A stretch of 64,000 bases of DNA from Salinarimonas sp. (GTDB lineage: Bacteria > Pseudomonadota > Alphaproteobacteria > Rhizobiales > Beijerinckiaceae): NCBI RefSeq assembly GCF_040111675.1, contig NZ_CP157794.1:730001-794000 (forward strand). Reading direction: 5' to 3'. Numbering within the stretch: position 1 is the first letter of the stretch; each line of letters starts with the position of its first letter. The position numbers were made by a program, and so were the translations under genes. The notes under the pieces are model-generated. The model did no database searches. It saw nothing but the letters and a program-made list of their open reading frames with translations, and was not told the origin of the DNA. Shown one piece after another: positions 47,368-55,064 of this stretch.

Positions 47368-47796
47368 ATGACGGTCAGACAGGTACTCGCCGAGAAGGGC
47401 GGAGAGGTCGTCACCCTCGATCCCGGCAAGACCCTCGCCGAAGCCGCCCACCTGCTCTCGGAGCGGCGCATCGGCGCGGTCGTGGTGAGCGGCGACGGGG
47501 GGCGTGTCGACGGCATTCTCTCCGAGCGCGACATCGTGCGCGCCATCGCGCGCGAAGGCGCCGCCGCCCTCGACGCGAAGGTCTCCGCCTACATGACCCG
47601 GGAGGTCGTCACCTGCGCCCGGGAGGTCGCCATCGACGACCTCATGCACGTGATGACCCAGGGCAAGTTCCGCCACGTCCCCGTGGTCGAGGAGGGCCGG
47701 CTCGTCGGCATCGTGTCCATCGGCGACATCGTCAAGCGGCGCGTGGCGGCCATCGAGGCGGAGGCGCGGATGCTCAAGGAATACATCGCGGGCTGA
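47368..47796 (+). CDS. CBS-domain-pair protein
   Basis: A 142-residue protein made only of two CBS domains: ERRIGAVVVSGDGGRVDGILSERDIVRAI and GKFRHVPVVEEGRLVGIVSIGDIVKRR. Such modules bind adenosyl ligands as energy sensors. GCGGAGGAAA precedes the ATG at 47368. A second protein of the same family is encoded at 48717-49148 on the opposite strand, with low overall similarity. Confidence 0.9.
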   Translation: MTVRQVLAEKGGEVVTLDPGKTLAEAAHLLSERRIGAVVVSGDGGRVDGILSERDIVRAIAREGAAALDAKVSAYMTREVVTCAREVAIDDLMHVMTQGKFRHVPVVEEGRLVGIVSIGDIVKRRVAAIEAEARMLKEYIAG

Positions 47797-47868
47797 GCGC
47801 GCCCGCTCTCGACAGCGCGCGGCGACGGGTCTAAAGCCGGGCGCTTCGTCGAGAGGGGACTTTTCGCC

Positions 47869-48450
47869 ATGCGTCGAATCTGCGTGTTCTGCGGCTCCAA
47901 CCCGGGCCACGACCCGGCCTACCGCGCCGCCGCCGTGGCGCTCGGCGAGACGCTCGCGGCGCGGGGGATCGGGCTCGTCTACGGCGGCGCCTCGGTGGGC
48001 CTCATGGCGGTCGTCGCCGACACGGTGCTCGCCGCCGGCGGCGAGGTGCTGGGCGTGATCCCGCAGATGCTCGTCGACAAGGAGATCGCCCACGCCGGCC
48101 TCTCCGAGCTCCACGTGGTCGACTCGATGCACGCCCGCAAGGCGAAGATGGCCGATCTCTCCGACGGCTTCGTCGCGCTCCCCGGCGGCGTCGGGACGCT
48201 GGAGGAGCTGTTCGAGATCTGGACCTGGGCCCAGCTCGGCACCCACGCCAAGCCCGTCGGCCTCCTCGACGTGAACGGCTTCTACGACAAGCTCCACGGC
48301 TTCCTCGACCACGTGGTGGCCGAAGGCTTCCTGCGCGAGGGCCATCGCGGCATGCTGCTCTCGGCGAGCGAGCCCGGCGCGCTCCTCGACGCCTTCGCCG
48401 CCTACACCCCGCCCGTGGTGCACAAGTGGGTGGAGCGGGAGGAGACGTGA
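47869..48450 (+). CDS. LOG-family protein (nucleoside-5'-monophosphate phosphoribohydrolase)
   Basis: A 193-residue Rossmann-fold enzyme. The diagnostic PGGVGTLEE motif (about 104-112) and the N-terminal [14 protein letters not shown] with [14 protein letters not shown] match the LOG family, which releases nucleobases from nucleotide monophosphates, including cytokinin precursors. [22 protein letters not shown] segment carries catalytic Arg and Glu candidates. In bacteria a housekeeping role is likely; cytokinin production is only a possibility. Confidence 0.9.
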   Translation: MRRICVFCGSNPGHDPAYRAAAVALGETLAARGIGLVYGGASVGLMAVVADTVLAAGGEVLGVIPQMLVDKEIAHAGLSELHVVDSMHARKAKMADLSDGFVALPGGVGTLEELFEIWTWAQLGTHAKPVGLLDVNGFYDKLHGFLDHVVAEGFLREGHRGMLLSASEPGALLDAFAAYTPPVVHKWVEREET

Positions 48451-48460
48451 GGGGCCGTGC

Positions 48461-48494
48461 GCTCGAGCCGTTCGCGGGCCTCACAGGCTCGAGC
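48461..48494. other. Hairpin after the LOG gene
   Basis: GCTCGAGCC at 48461-48469 and GGCTCGAGC at 48486-48494 are perfect inverted repeats around a 16-nt spacer, beginning 10 bases after the LOG stop. There is no U-tract; a possible transcript-end or attenuator structure. Confidence 0.5.
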
Positions 48495-48499
48495 TGATC

Positions 48500-48622
48500 G
48501 TGTCGGGGGAGCGCTTCTCGATCGCGGTCGGGGCCATCGACCGCGAGGATCCGGAGCGTATCCGTGAGGCCCTCCTCGCCATGCGCCGCCTCGGAAAGGC
48601 ACGCGGGACGGATGAGGGGTGA
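48500..48622 (+). CDS. Possible small protein or gene remnant (40 aa)
   Basis: From GTG 48500 the frame encodes a plausible folded-protein sequence (SGERFSIAVGAIDREDPER, then IREALLAMRRLGK), and similar coding character continues upstream (HRLELIV) without a start. It is either a short protein or the surviving C-terminal end of a decayed gene. No family recognised and no strong ribosome site. Confidence 0.3.
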   Translation: MSGERFSIAVGAIDREDPERIREALLAMRRLGKARGTDEG

Positions 48623-48716
48623 CGCCCGCCCGGTCTGCTCCGCGCGGACCGGAGCCGGACGCCTCCGCAGCGTCGCCGGCGCGCCCTGCATGCGGCGCGC
48701 CGGCCCCCCATCCGCC

Positions 48717-49148
48717 TCACTGGCTGTGCGGGCCGCCCGGCTGCGTCACGCCGCTCATGGCGATGCCGGCCTTCTCGGTGTCGTGGGCCAGCGCCGAATC
48801 GGCGAGGGAGACGACGCCGACGAGCCGCTTGTCCCGGTCCACCACCGGCAGGCGGCGGACCTGGATGTCGCCCATGTTCTGGACGACGTGGTCGAGGTCC
48901 TCGTCCGCGAAGCAATAGCGCACGTCCGGCGTCATCACGTCCGAGACCTTCACCGCGTTCGGGTCGCGCCCCTGCGCCACGGCGCGCACGACGATGTCGC
49001 GGTCGGTCACCATGCCGACGAGCCGCTCGTCGTCGCCCACCGGCAGGAAGCCGAGATCCTCGTCCGCCATGCGCTTGGCGATGGCGGCGATCGTCTCCTC
49101 GGGATTCGCGAGATGCACCCCGTGGGTCATCACGTCGCTGACTTTCAT
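48717..49148 (-). CDS. CBS-domain-pair protein (second)
   Basis: A 143-residue CBS pair: MADEDLGFLPVGDDERLVGMVTDRDIVVRAV and MGDIQVRRLPVVDRDKRLVGVVSLADSAL. Probably a stress- or energy-sensing module binding AMP/ATP-like ligands. AGGAG stands upstream of ATG 49148. It follows the cupin gene on the same strand with a 32-base gap. Confidence 0.9.
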   Translation of the reverse strand: MKVSDVMTHGVHLANPEETIAAIAKRMADEDLGFLPVGDDERLVGMVTDRDIVVRAVAQGRDPNAVKVSDVMTPDVRYCFADEDLDHVVQNMGDIQVRRLPVVDRDKRLVGVVSLADSALAHDTEKAGIAMSGVTQPGGPHSQ

Positions 49149-49180
49149 GACGGTCTCCTGGTCTCTCGGCGCGGCCGGCC

Positions 49181-49519
49181 TCAGCCGGAGCGTCCGTGCA
49201 CGTGGAAGGGCGGGGCGGTGGTCTCGACGCAGGTGAAGGGCTCCAGGATGCGGTAGGTGTGCTCGGCGTCCGCCGGGACGAGCCAGCTGTCGCCGGGCTC
49301 GAGGGTCACCGTCTGGCCTTCGAGCTCGAGCTCGGCCCGCCCGCCGATGCAGAATCCGAGCACCTCGTAGTCGTGCTTGTGCAGCGGCTTGTCCTGCGTC
49401 GGCGCCTCGTCGCGCCACATGCGCATGGCCATGCGCTTGCCGCTGGCGAGATAGACGAGGCCGTTCTCGCCGGTGGGCGACTGGGCGCTGGCGACCTTCT
49501 TCACGGTCGTGTCGTTCAT
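49181..49519 (-). CDS. Cupin-domain protein
   Basis: A 112-residue single cupin barrel. Metal-site motif 1 is PLHKHDYEVLGFCIGGRAELELEG (HxH then E), and motif 2 is PGDSWLVPADAEHTYRI (His). Could be a small metal-dependent enzyme or sensor. Upstream of the CBS gene on the same strand. ATG 49519 with GGAGAGC upstream. Confidence 0.87.
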   Translation of the reverse strand: MNDTTVKKVASAQSPTGENGLVYLASGKRMAMRMWRDEAPTQDKPLHKHDYEVLGFCIGGRAELELEGQTVTLEPGDSWLVPADAEHTYRILEPFTCVETTAPPFHVHGRSG

Positions 49520-49698
49520 GGGATCGCTCTCCTGTCGATGGAGGTCGGCTTCGCCCGGTCAACGGCCGCGCCGGACCGGCGTTCCAGGCACGCGGAGAGC
49601 GCCCGAGCGACGCGGAACCCGCCTTCCCGGGCGTCGTTCCCCGCGATCCGGCGGCGTTCTCGCGCCGTCCCGAGCGTGACCCGAGAAGGAGGCGACCC

Positions 49699-49911
49699 AT
49701 GTCCGCCCAGAACAAGCACCCGAAGACCGAGACGCCCTCCGATCGCGATCTCAAGAGCGATCCCGGCATCGGCCGCTCCAAGGGCGAGCGCATGGTCGGC
49801 GCCGACGGCCGTCCCCTCCAGGGCGAGAACACCTACGAGGGCGACGTGCTCAACGACGTGAACGATCAGGGCGCCGTCGACCCGAACAAGACGGGGCGCA
49901 CCAACAAGTGA
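49699..49911 (+). CDS. Small hydrophilic, probably disordered protein (70 aa)
   Basis: Rich in Lys, Asp, Asn, Gly and Pro, with no hydrophobic core and no Cys or Trp (DRDLKSDPGIGRSKGERMV, then ADGRPLQGENTYEGDVLND). GAAGGAGG precedes the ATG, so translation is likely strong. Composition is like stress-induced hydrophilins; function inferred only from that. Divergent from the cupin gene. Confidence 0.7.
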   Translation: MSAQNKHPKTETPSDRDLKSDPGIGRSKGERMVGADGRPLQGENTYEGDVLNDVNDQGAVDPNKTGRTNK

Positions 49912-50125
49912 CGCCCGAGCGCGGCCTGTGCCGGGAGCTGGCGCAGGCTCCCAATACACGAAACAATGTGTGAAATAAGATAAATCACATCCACGCTGTT
50001 GACGACCGCGGCAGCGTTCGCTAAACCGAACGCATCAGCCGTCGCGCCTTTCTGCGCGAGTCCCCAGCCGCCGCTTTCGATCCGCCTCACGGCGGAGCGG
50101 AAGCGTGCGCCTTCAGGAGGTCGTC

Positions 50126-51106
50126 ATGGTCCTGTCTCGTCGCTCCTTCCTCTCCGTTGTCGGCGCCGGCCTCGCGGCGTCGTTCGTGATGGCGAACGCG
50201 TCCGTCGCGCAGGACAAGCCCTCCGTCGTCACGGTCGACTACGCCACCTACAATCCCGTGAGCCTGCTGCTGCGCGAGCGCGGCTATCTGGAGGAGGCGC
50301 TCGGGGCCGAGGGGATCGAGGTGCGCTGGGTGCAGACGCTCGGCTCCAACAAGGCGCTCGAGTTCCTCAACGCCGAGGCGATCGATTTCGGCTCGACCGC
50401 CGGCGCCGCGGCCCTCGTCGGGCGGCTCAACGGCAACCCGATCAAGACGATCTATCTCTATTCCCGCCCCGAATGGACGGCGCTCGTCACCCGGCCGGAC
50501 ACCGGCATCGCCGGCGTCGCCGATCTCGCCGGCCGGCGCATCGCCGTGACCCGCGGCACCGACCCGCACATCTTCCTGGTGCGCGCGCTCGCCTCCGCCG
50601 GTCTCACCGAGCGCGACGTCAAGCTCGTGCTGCTGCAGCATCCGGACGGGCGTATCGCGCTGGAGCGCGGCGACGTCGACGCCTGGGCCGGCCTCGACCC
50701 GATGATGGCCGCGGCCGAGCTCGAGAGCGGGGCGGAGCTGTTCTACCGCGACGCCGCCGCCAACACCTACGGCACGCTCAACGTCCGCGAGGAATTCGCC
50801 GAGGCGCATCCCGAGATCGTCCGCACCGTGCTCGCCGCCTACGAGCGCGCCCGTGAGGAGGCGCTCGCCGATCCGGCGGCCCTCGCCGCCGTGCTCGGCG
50901 ACGTCACCCGCCTGCCGCCGGAGATCGTCGCCCGCCAGCTCGAGCGCACCGACCTGACGAACCCGGTCCTCGGCGAGGCGGAACGCGCGACCATCCGCGC
51001 CGCGGGGATCGCCCTCGTCGAGGCCGGCGTTCTGCCGGCCGGTTCCGACATCGACGGCACCCTCGCCGCTCTCGTCGACGCCCGCTTCACGGTCGCGGCG
51101 CGATGA
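50126..51106 (+). CDS. ABC importer substrate-binding protein (SsuA/TauA-like)
   Basis: A 326-residue periplasmic binding protein of the sulfonate/nitrate/taurine type. The Tat-type signal SRRSFLSVVGAGLAAS ends near VAQ (about 29). The mature part shows VTVDYATYNPVSLLLRERGYLEEAL and FLNAEAIDFGSTAGAAAL, family hallmarks. CAGGAGG lies upstream of ATG 50126. First gene of a three-gene importer operon; its stop overlaps the permease start (ATGA). The ligand may be an alkanesulfonate. Confidence 0.9.
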   Translation: MVLSRRSFLSVVGAGLAASFVMANASVAQDKPSVVTVDYATYNPVSLLLRERGYLEEALGAEGIEVRWVQTLGSNKALEFLNAEAIDFGSTAGAAALVGRLNGNPIKTIYLYSRPEWTALVTRPDTGIAGVADLAGRRIAVTRGTDPHIFLVRALASAGLTERDVKLVLLQHPDGRIALERGDVDAWAGLDPMMAAAELESGAELFYRDAAANTYGTLNVREEFAEAHPEIVRTVLAAYERAREEALADPAALAAVLGDVTRLPPEIVARQLERTDLTNPVLGEAERATIRAAGIALVEAGVLPAGSDIDGTLAALVDARFTVAAR

Positions 51107-51936
51107 GCGCGGAGGAGGGGACCCTCGCCGGCGCGGCATCGCGCTCCGCGCCGCGCCTGCCGCGGCTCGGGAGCCCGCGCGCGCTCGCGCTCGGCCTCCT
51201 CCTGCCCGTCTCCGCGGCGCTCGGCTGGGAGATCGCCGTCGCGGCGGGCCTCGCCGAGGGCCGGCTCCTGCCGCCGCCCTCGCGGGTGATCGCGACCTTC
51301 GCCGCGCTGCACGCGCGCGGAGACCTGTGGGTCCACGTCGCGACCACGCTCTGGCGCGTCGCGGTCGGCTTCGCGCTGGGCGCCGCCGCGGGGCTCGCGC
51401 TCGGCGCGCTCTCGGGCGCGAGCCGCCTCGCGCGCGAGGCGCTCGACCCGACGCTCCAGGCGCTGCGCGCCATCCCCTCCATCGCCTGGGTGCCGCTCTT
51501 CATCCTCTGGCTTGGCATCTTCGAGGAATCGAAGATCGCCCTGATCGCGGTGGGCGTCTTCTTCCCCGTCTATCTCGGCGTGTGCGACGCGATCCTCTCG
51601 ATCGATCGCAAGCTGATCGAGGTCTCGCGCGTCTTCCGCCTCTCGAGGCTCGCCACCGCGCGCCGCGTGCTCGTGCCGGCGGTCCTGCCGGAGACGATCA
51701 CGGCGCTGCGTTCCGGCCTCGGGCTCGGCTTCATGTTCGTCGTCGCCGCCGAGTTCATGGGCGCCTCCGAGGGGCTCGGCTACCTCCTCATCGACGGCCA
51801 GCAGATGGGCAAGCCCGACCAGATCCTCGCCGCCATCGTCGCCTTCGCCCTGCTCGGCAAGGCCTGCGATCTCGTCCTCGTCGCCGCGACGCGCCCCCTC
51901 GTCGCCTGGCAGGACGTCGCCCGCGACCGCTTGTAG
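51103..51936 (+). CDS. ABC importer permease (SsuC-like)
   Basis: A 277-residue BPD-type inner-membrane permease with about six helices. The EAA-type coupling loop is visible as EVSRVFRLSRLATARRVLVPAVLPETI. Segments ALRAIPSIAWVPLFILWLGIFEESKI and FVVAAEFMGASEGLGYLL match the SsuC/TauC group. Overlaps the binding-protein gene by 4 bases; the ATPase gene follows after 9 bases. Confidence 0.92.
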   Translation: MSAEEGTLAGAASRSAPRLPRLGSPRALALGLLLPVSAALGWEIAVAAGLAEGRLLPPPSRVIATFAALHARGDLWVHVATTLWRVAVGFALGAAAGLALGALSGASRLAREALDPTLQALRAIPSIAWVPLFILWLGIFEESKIALIAVGVFFPVYLGVCDAILSIDRKLIEVSRVFRLSRLATARRVLVPAVLPETITALRSGLGLGFMFVVAAEFMGASEGLGYLLIDGQQMGKPDQILAAIVAFALLGKACDLVLVAATRPLVAWQDVARDRL

Positions 51937-51945
51937 GAGCCCGCC

Positions 51946-52722
51946 ATGCTGCGCATCGAGCGCCTCTCCAAGACCTACGCCGACGGCAAGCGCGCGCTCG
52001 CCGACGTCGACCTCGAGGTCCGCCGCGGCGAGATCGTCGCCATCGTCGGCGGCTCGGGCTGCGGCAAGACCACGCTCTTGCGCCTGATCGCCGGCCTCGA
52101 CCGGCCGAGCGCGGGCACGATCGCGGTCGACGGCGAGATCGTCGCGGCGCCGCATCCCAAGGTCGGCGTCGTCTTCCAGGAGCCGCGGCTCCTGCCCTGG
52201 CTCTCGGTCGCCGACAACGTGGCCTTCGGCATCGCGGGGCGTCCCGCCGAGGAGCGCCGGCGCATCGTCCAGGGCGCGCTCGCCCGGGTCGGCCTGCTCG
52301 AGCACGCCGAGCGCCTGCCGCGGGACCTCTCCGGCGGCCAGCAGCAGCGCGTCGCCATCGCCCGCGCCTTCGCGGCCGGGCCGCAGGTGCTCCTCCTCGA
52401 CGAGCCGTTCTCCGCCCTCGACGCCTTCACCCGCGCCGACCTGCATGCGCACCTGCTGCGCCTGTGGCAGGACGCCGGCCTCACCGTCGTCATCGTCACG
52501 CACGACGTGACCGAGGCCGCGACCCTCGCCGATCGCGTGATCGTCATGCGCCCCGATCCCGGGCGCGTCCACGACGAGGTCGAGATCCTGGTCGCGCGCC
52601 CGCGCGAGCGGGGCAGCCCGGCGATCGAGGGCATGGCGCGCACGCTCTACGCGGCTCTGGACGAGGCGCGCCGACCGCCGATCCGCGAGAGGGAGGTGGA
52701 GGCGTCGGGGTTGTGGTGGTGA
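51946..52722 (+). CDS. ABC importer ATPase (SsuB-like)
   Basis: A 258-residue ATP-binding subunit: Walker A GGSGCGKTT (about 37-45), Q-loop VFQEPRLLPW, signature LSGGQQQR, Walker B VLLLDEPFSALD and H-loop VTHDVTEA. Completes the sulfonate/nitrate-type importer. No desulfonating monooxygenase gene is adjacent, so the substrate remains open. Start ATG 51946. Confidence 0.93.
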   Translation: MLRIERLSKTYADGKRALADVDLEVRRGEIVAIVGGSGCGKTTLLRLIAGLDRPSAGTIAVDGEIVAAPHPKVGVVFQEPRLLPWLSVADNVAFGIAGRPAEERRRIVQGALARVGLLEHAERLPRDLSGGQQQRVAIARAFAAGPQVLLLDEPFSALDAFTRADLHAHLLRLWQDAGLTVVIVTHDVTEAATLADRVIVMRPDPGRVHDEVEILVARPRERGSPAIEGMARTLYAALDEARRPPIREREVEASGLWW

Positions 52723-52912
52723 CGCCGTCCGACCGCGAAAGCAAGAACCACGCCTGACGCCGCCGGATCGACGCAACCGCCGCTGCGGACCGTCCGGCAT
52801 TCCCGCCCGCGGCCACTCGCCCTATCGTTTGTTGCCGCATCCCCCGAAACCGTACGGGCCGGAGAGCCGGCGCGTACGCTATTGCGATGAAAAGTTGATG
52901 TCGGAGACACCC

Positions 52913-53422
52913 ATGGACGCCGCCGCCCTTCGCGCCCTGCAGGCCCCTCTGAAGCAGAAGTACCGCGAGAGCCCCCAAGCGGCGGTTGTGACCCTCAAGG
53001 CCCACGGCACGCTCGATTCCGAGGCGGTGGCCTGCAAGGTCGAGACCGCCCGCGCCGTCGCGGTCGCCGGCCTGCACAAGGCGACCGGCGGCACCGGCGC
53101 CGACCTGTGCTCGGGCGACATGCTGCTCGAGGCGCTCGTCGCCTGCGCCGGCGTGACCCTCAAGGCCGTGGCCACCGCGCTCGAGATTCCGCTGCGCTCG
53201 GGCACGGTCCACGCGGAGGGCGATCTCGACTTCCGCGGCACGCTGGGCGTCGACAAGGAGGCGCCGGTGGGCTTCAAGGACATCCGCCTCACCTTCGAGA
53301 TCGACGCCGACGCCGGCGAGGAGCAGCTCGCCCAGCTCCTGAAGCTGACCGAGCGATACTGCGTCGTCTTCCAGACCCTCAACCGCAAGCCGGAGCTGTC
53401 GGCGCGGCTCGAGCGCGGTTGA
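52913..53422 (+). CDS. OsmC-family peroxiredoxin-like protein
   Basis: A 169-residue OsmC/Ohr-fold protein. Two redox cysteines are expected: Cys78 in EALVACAGVTL and the second in LTERYCVVFQTL; Cys66 (DLCSGDM) is extra. OsmC proteins reduce organic hydroperoxides with thiols. ATG 52913 has GGAG 8 bases upstream; an earlier in-frame ATG at 52898 would add five residues. Confidence 0.88.
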   Translation: MDAAALRALQAPLKQKYRESPQAAVVTLKAHGTLDSEAVACKVETARAVAVAGLHKATGGTGADLCSGDMLLEALVACAGVTLKAVATALEIPLRSGTVHAEGDLDFRGTLGVDKEAPVGFKDIRLTFEIDADAGEEQLAQLLKLTERYCVVFQTLNRKPELSARLERG

Positions 53423-53508
53423 CGCACCCCGGGAACGCCCCGCCGCGCCCGCCGTTGAGCTGAAGCTTGGGCGCGGCGCTCCCGTTCGCGCCCCATCCGG
53501 GAGCGCGC

Positions 53509-54102
53509 ATGGACGCGAGGGCGCGATTGGACGAGACCGACACGCCGGCCGGGCCGGTGGTGCGCCTCAAGGAGCGCCTCACCTACGAGGTCGGCCCGCT
53601 CTTCGCCTTCTTCATCGCGAACGCCATCGGCGGCATCTTCGTCGGCACCGCGATCTTCATGGTCGCGACCGTGCTCGCGCTCGTCGCGAACCTCGCGCGC
53701 GAGCGCCGCATCCCCACGGCGCCCGTCGCCTCCACCGTGCTGATCCTGATTTTCGGCGGCCTCAGCCTCGCCTACGCCGAGCCGTGGATCATCATGGTGC
53801 GGCCCACCATCATGAACCTGTTCTACGCCCTCGCCCTCCTCGGCGGTCTCGCCGCGGGCCGGATCGTGCTGCGGATCGTGCTCAAGGAGTCGCTCGTGCT
53901 CGACACCGAGCGCGCCTGGCGGGTCCTCACCTGGCGCGCGGTCGCGTTCCTCGCGCTCCTCGCGGGGCTCAACGAGATCACCTGGCGCTTCTTCTCGGTG
54001 GACGTCTGGGTGGCGTTCAAGGTCTTCGCGGTGCTGCCCCTGAACGTCGCCTTCATCGCCGCGCAGGCGCCGTTCGTGCGTCGTCACCGCGTCCGGCTGT
54101 GA
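53509..54102 (+). CDS. yciB: Inner-membrane septation-type protein IspZ/YciB
   Basis: A 197-residue membrane protein of the IspZ/YciB family with five to six helices. Family segments: EVGPLFAFFIANAI near the N-terminus, PTIMNLFYALALLGG, AWRVLTWRAVAFLALLAGLNEITWR and VFAVLPLNVAFIAAQ. Implicated in envelope integrity and septation in other bacteria. CGGGAGCG precedes ATG 53509. Its 3' end overlaps the convergent hydrolase gene by 50 bases. Confidence 0.9.
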   Translation: MDARARLDETDTPAGPVVRLKERLTYEVGPLFAFFIANAIGGIFVGTAIFMVATVLALVANLARERRIPTAPVASTVLILIFGGLSLAYAEPWIIMVRPTIMNLFYALALLGGLAAGRIVLRIVLKESLVLDTERAWRVLTWRAVAFLALLAGLNEITWRFFSVDVWVAFKVFAVLPLNVAFIAAQAPFVRRHRVRL

Positions 54103-55018
54103 CCGCCGGGCGGTGGTCGAGCGCCTCCGCGAAGAACGCCCCGAGCCGGGCGTCGGTCTTCGCCAGCACGCCCTCGTCGCGCAGCATGTGGTAGCCGCGC
54201 GGGTCGGCGTTGGCGATCAGCGCCAGCGTGCGCGAGATCCGGCCCGAGATGCCGATGCGGGTGCGCAGGTCGCGCAGGTTGTTCGCGGCGTCCACGCCGA
54301 AGCGGCAGGAGAACAGCGAGAAGCGCACGAACTTCTTCGTCAGGTTCTGCGAATCCCACTGGTGATACGTGTCGGGGAAGACGTGGAAGCCCACTTTCGA
54401 GCCGCCGCGGGTGAGGTCGTCCGCGATCTCGCGCGAGCGCGTGGGGTTCACGTTGCGGTCGAGCGCGCCGAGGAACATCTCCACCGGCGCGCCGGTCGTG
54501 GTCGGGTCGTCGAGACGCGGCACCGAGCAGCCGTAATAGCTCACATGCCCGGCGAAGCGCTGCTCCTCGACCGCGAAGAGCTTCGCCAGCTGCTCGTAGG
54601 CCGCCAGCACCGAAATCATGGCCCCGTAGGAGAAGCCCATCACCGCGACGCGCGCCGGGTCCACCATCGGCAGCCGCGCGAGATGCGCCATGGCCGCATA
54701 AGCGTCGGCGAGCATCATGGTCTCGGTGACGCGCAGGGCGCGCAGGGTGTGGTTCTTGAACGCCGCGCCGCGCGCGCCGAACGTGTCGACGGCGAGCGTG
54801 ACGTAGCCCTGCTCGGCCAGCATCTTGCCGTAGCGCAGCTCGCGCTCGGGGATGATGCCGCCGAGGCCGGGCAGGATCACCACGGCGGGGCGGCTCTTGG
54901 CGCGGGCGACGGCGCCCGGCGTGTGGAGGTGGCCGATGCCGACGGTCTCGGGCGCGTTGCCGCGCACCATGTCGGCGAGGGTGAAGGGGCTCCTGGTCGG
55001 GAAGGTGATCTGCGGCAT
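54053..55018 (-). CDS. Dienelactone-hydrolase-like alpha/beta hydrolase
   Basis: A 321-residue hydrolase: oxyanion-side VVILPGLGGIIPERELRYGKML, nucleophile Ser130 in MGFSYGAMIS, acid Asp187 in FLGALDRNVNP and His219 in FPDTYHQWD. The C-terminal extension of about 100 residues is longer than in dienelactone hydrolases. The last 50 coding bases overlap the convergent yciB gene. Start ATG 55018. Substrate unknown. Confidence 0.85.
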   Translation of the reverse strand: MPQITFPTRSPFTLADMVRGNAPETVGIGHLHTPGAVARAKSRPAVVILPGLGGIIPERELRYGKMLAEQGYVTLAVDTFGARGAAFKNHTLRALRVTETMMLADAYAAMAHLARLPMVDPARVAVMGFSYGAMISVLAAYEQLAKLFAVEEQRFAGHVSYYGCSVPRLDDPTTTGAPVEMFLGALDRNVNPTRSREIADDLTRGGSKVGFHVFPDTYHQWDSQNLTKKFVRFSLFSCRFGVDAANNLRDLRTRIGISGRISRTLALIANADPRGYHMLRDEGVLAKTDARLGAFFAEALDHRPAVTAGRGDDARTAPARR

Positions 55019-55064
55019 GGGCGTCCGGTTCCGGTGAGCGTCGCCTTTGGACGGCGGCGCAGGT

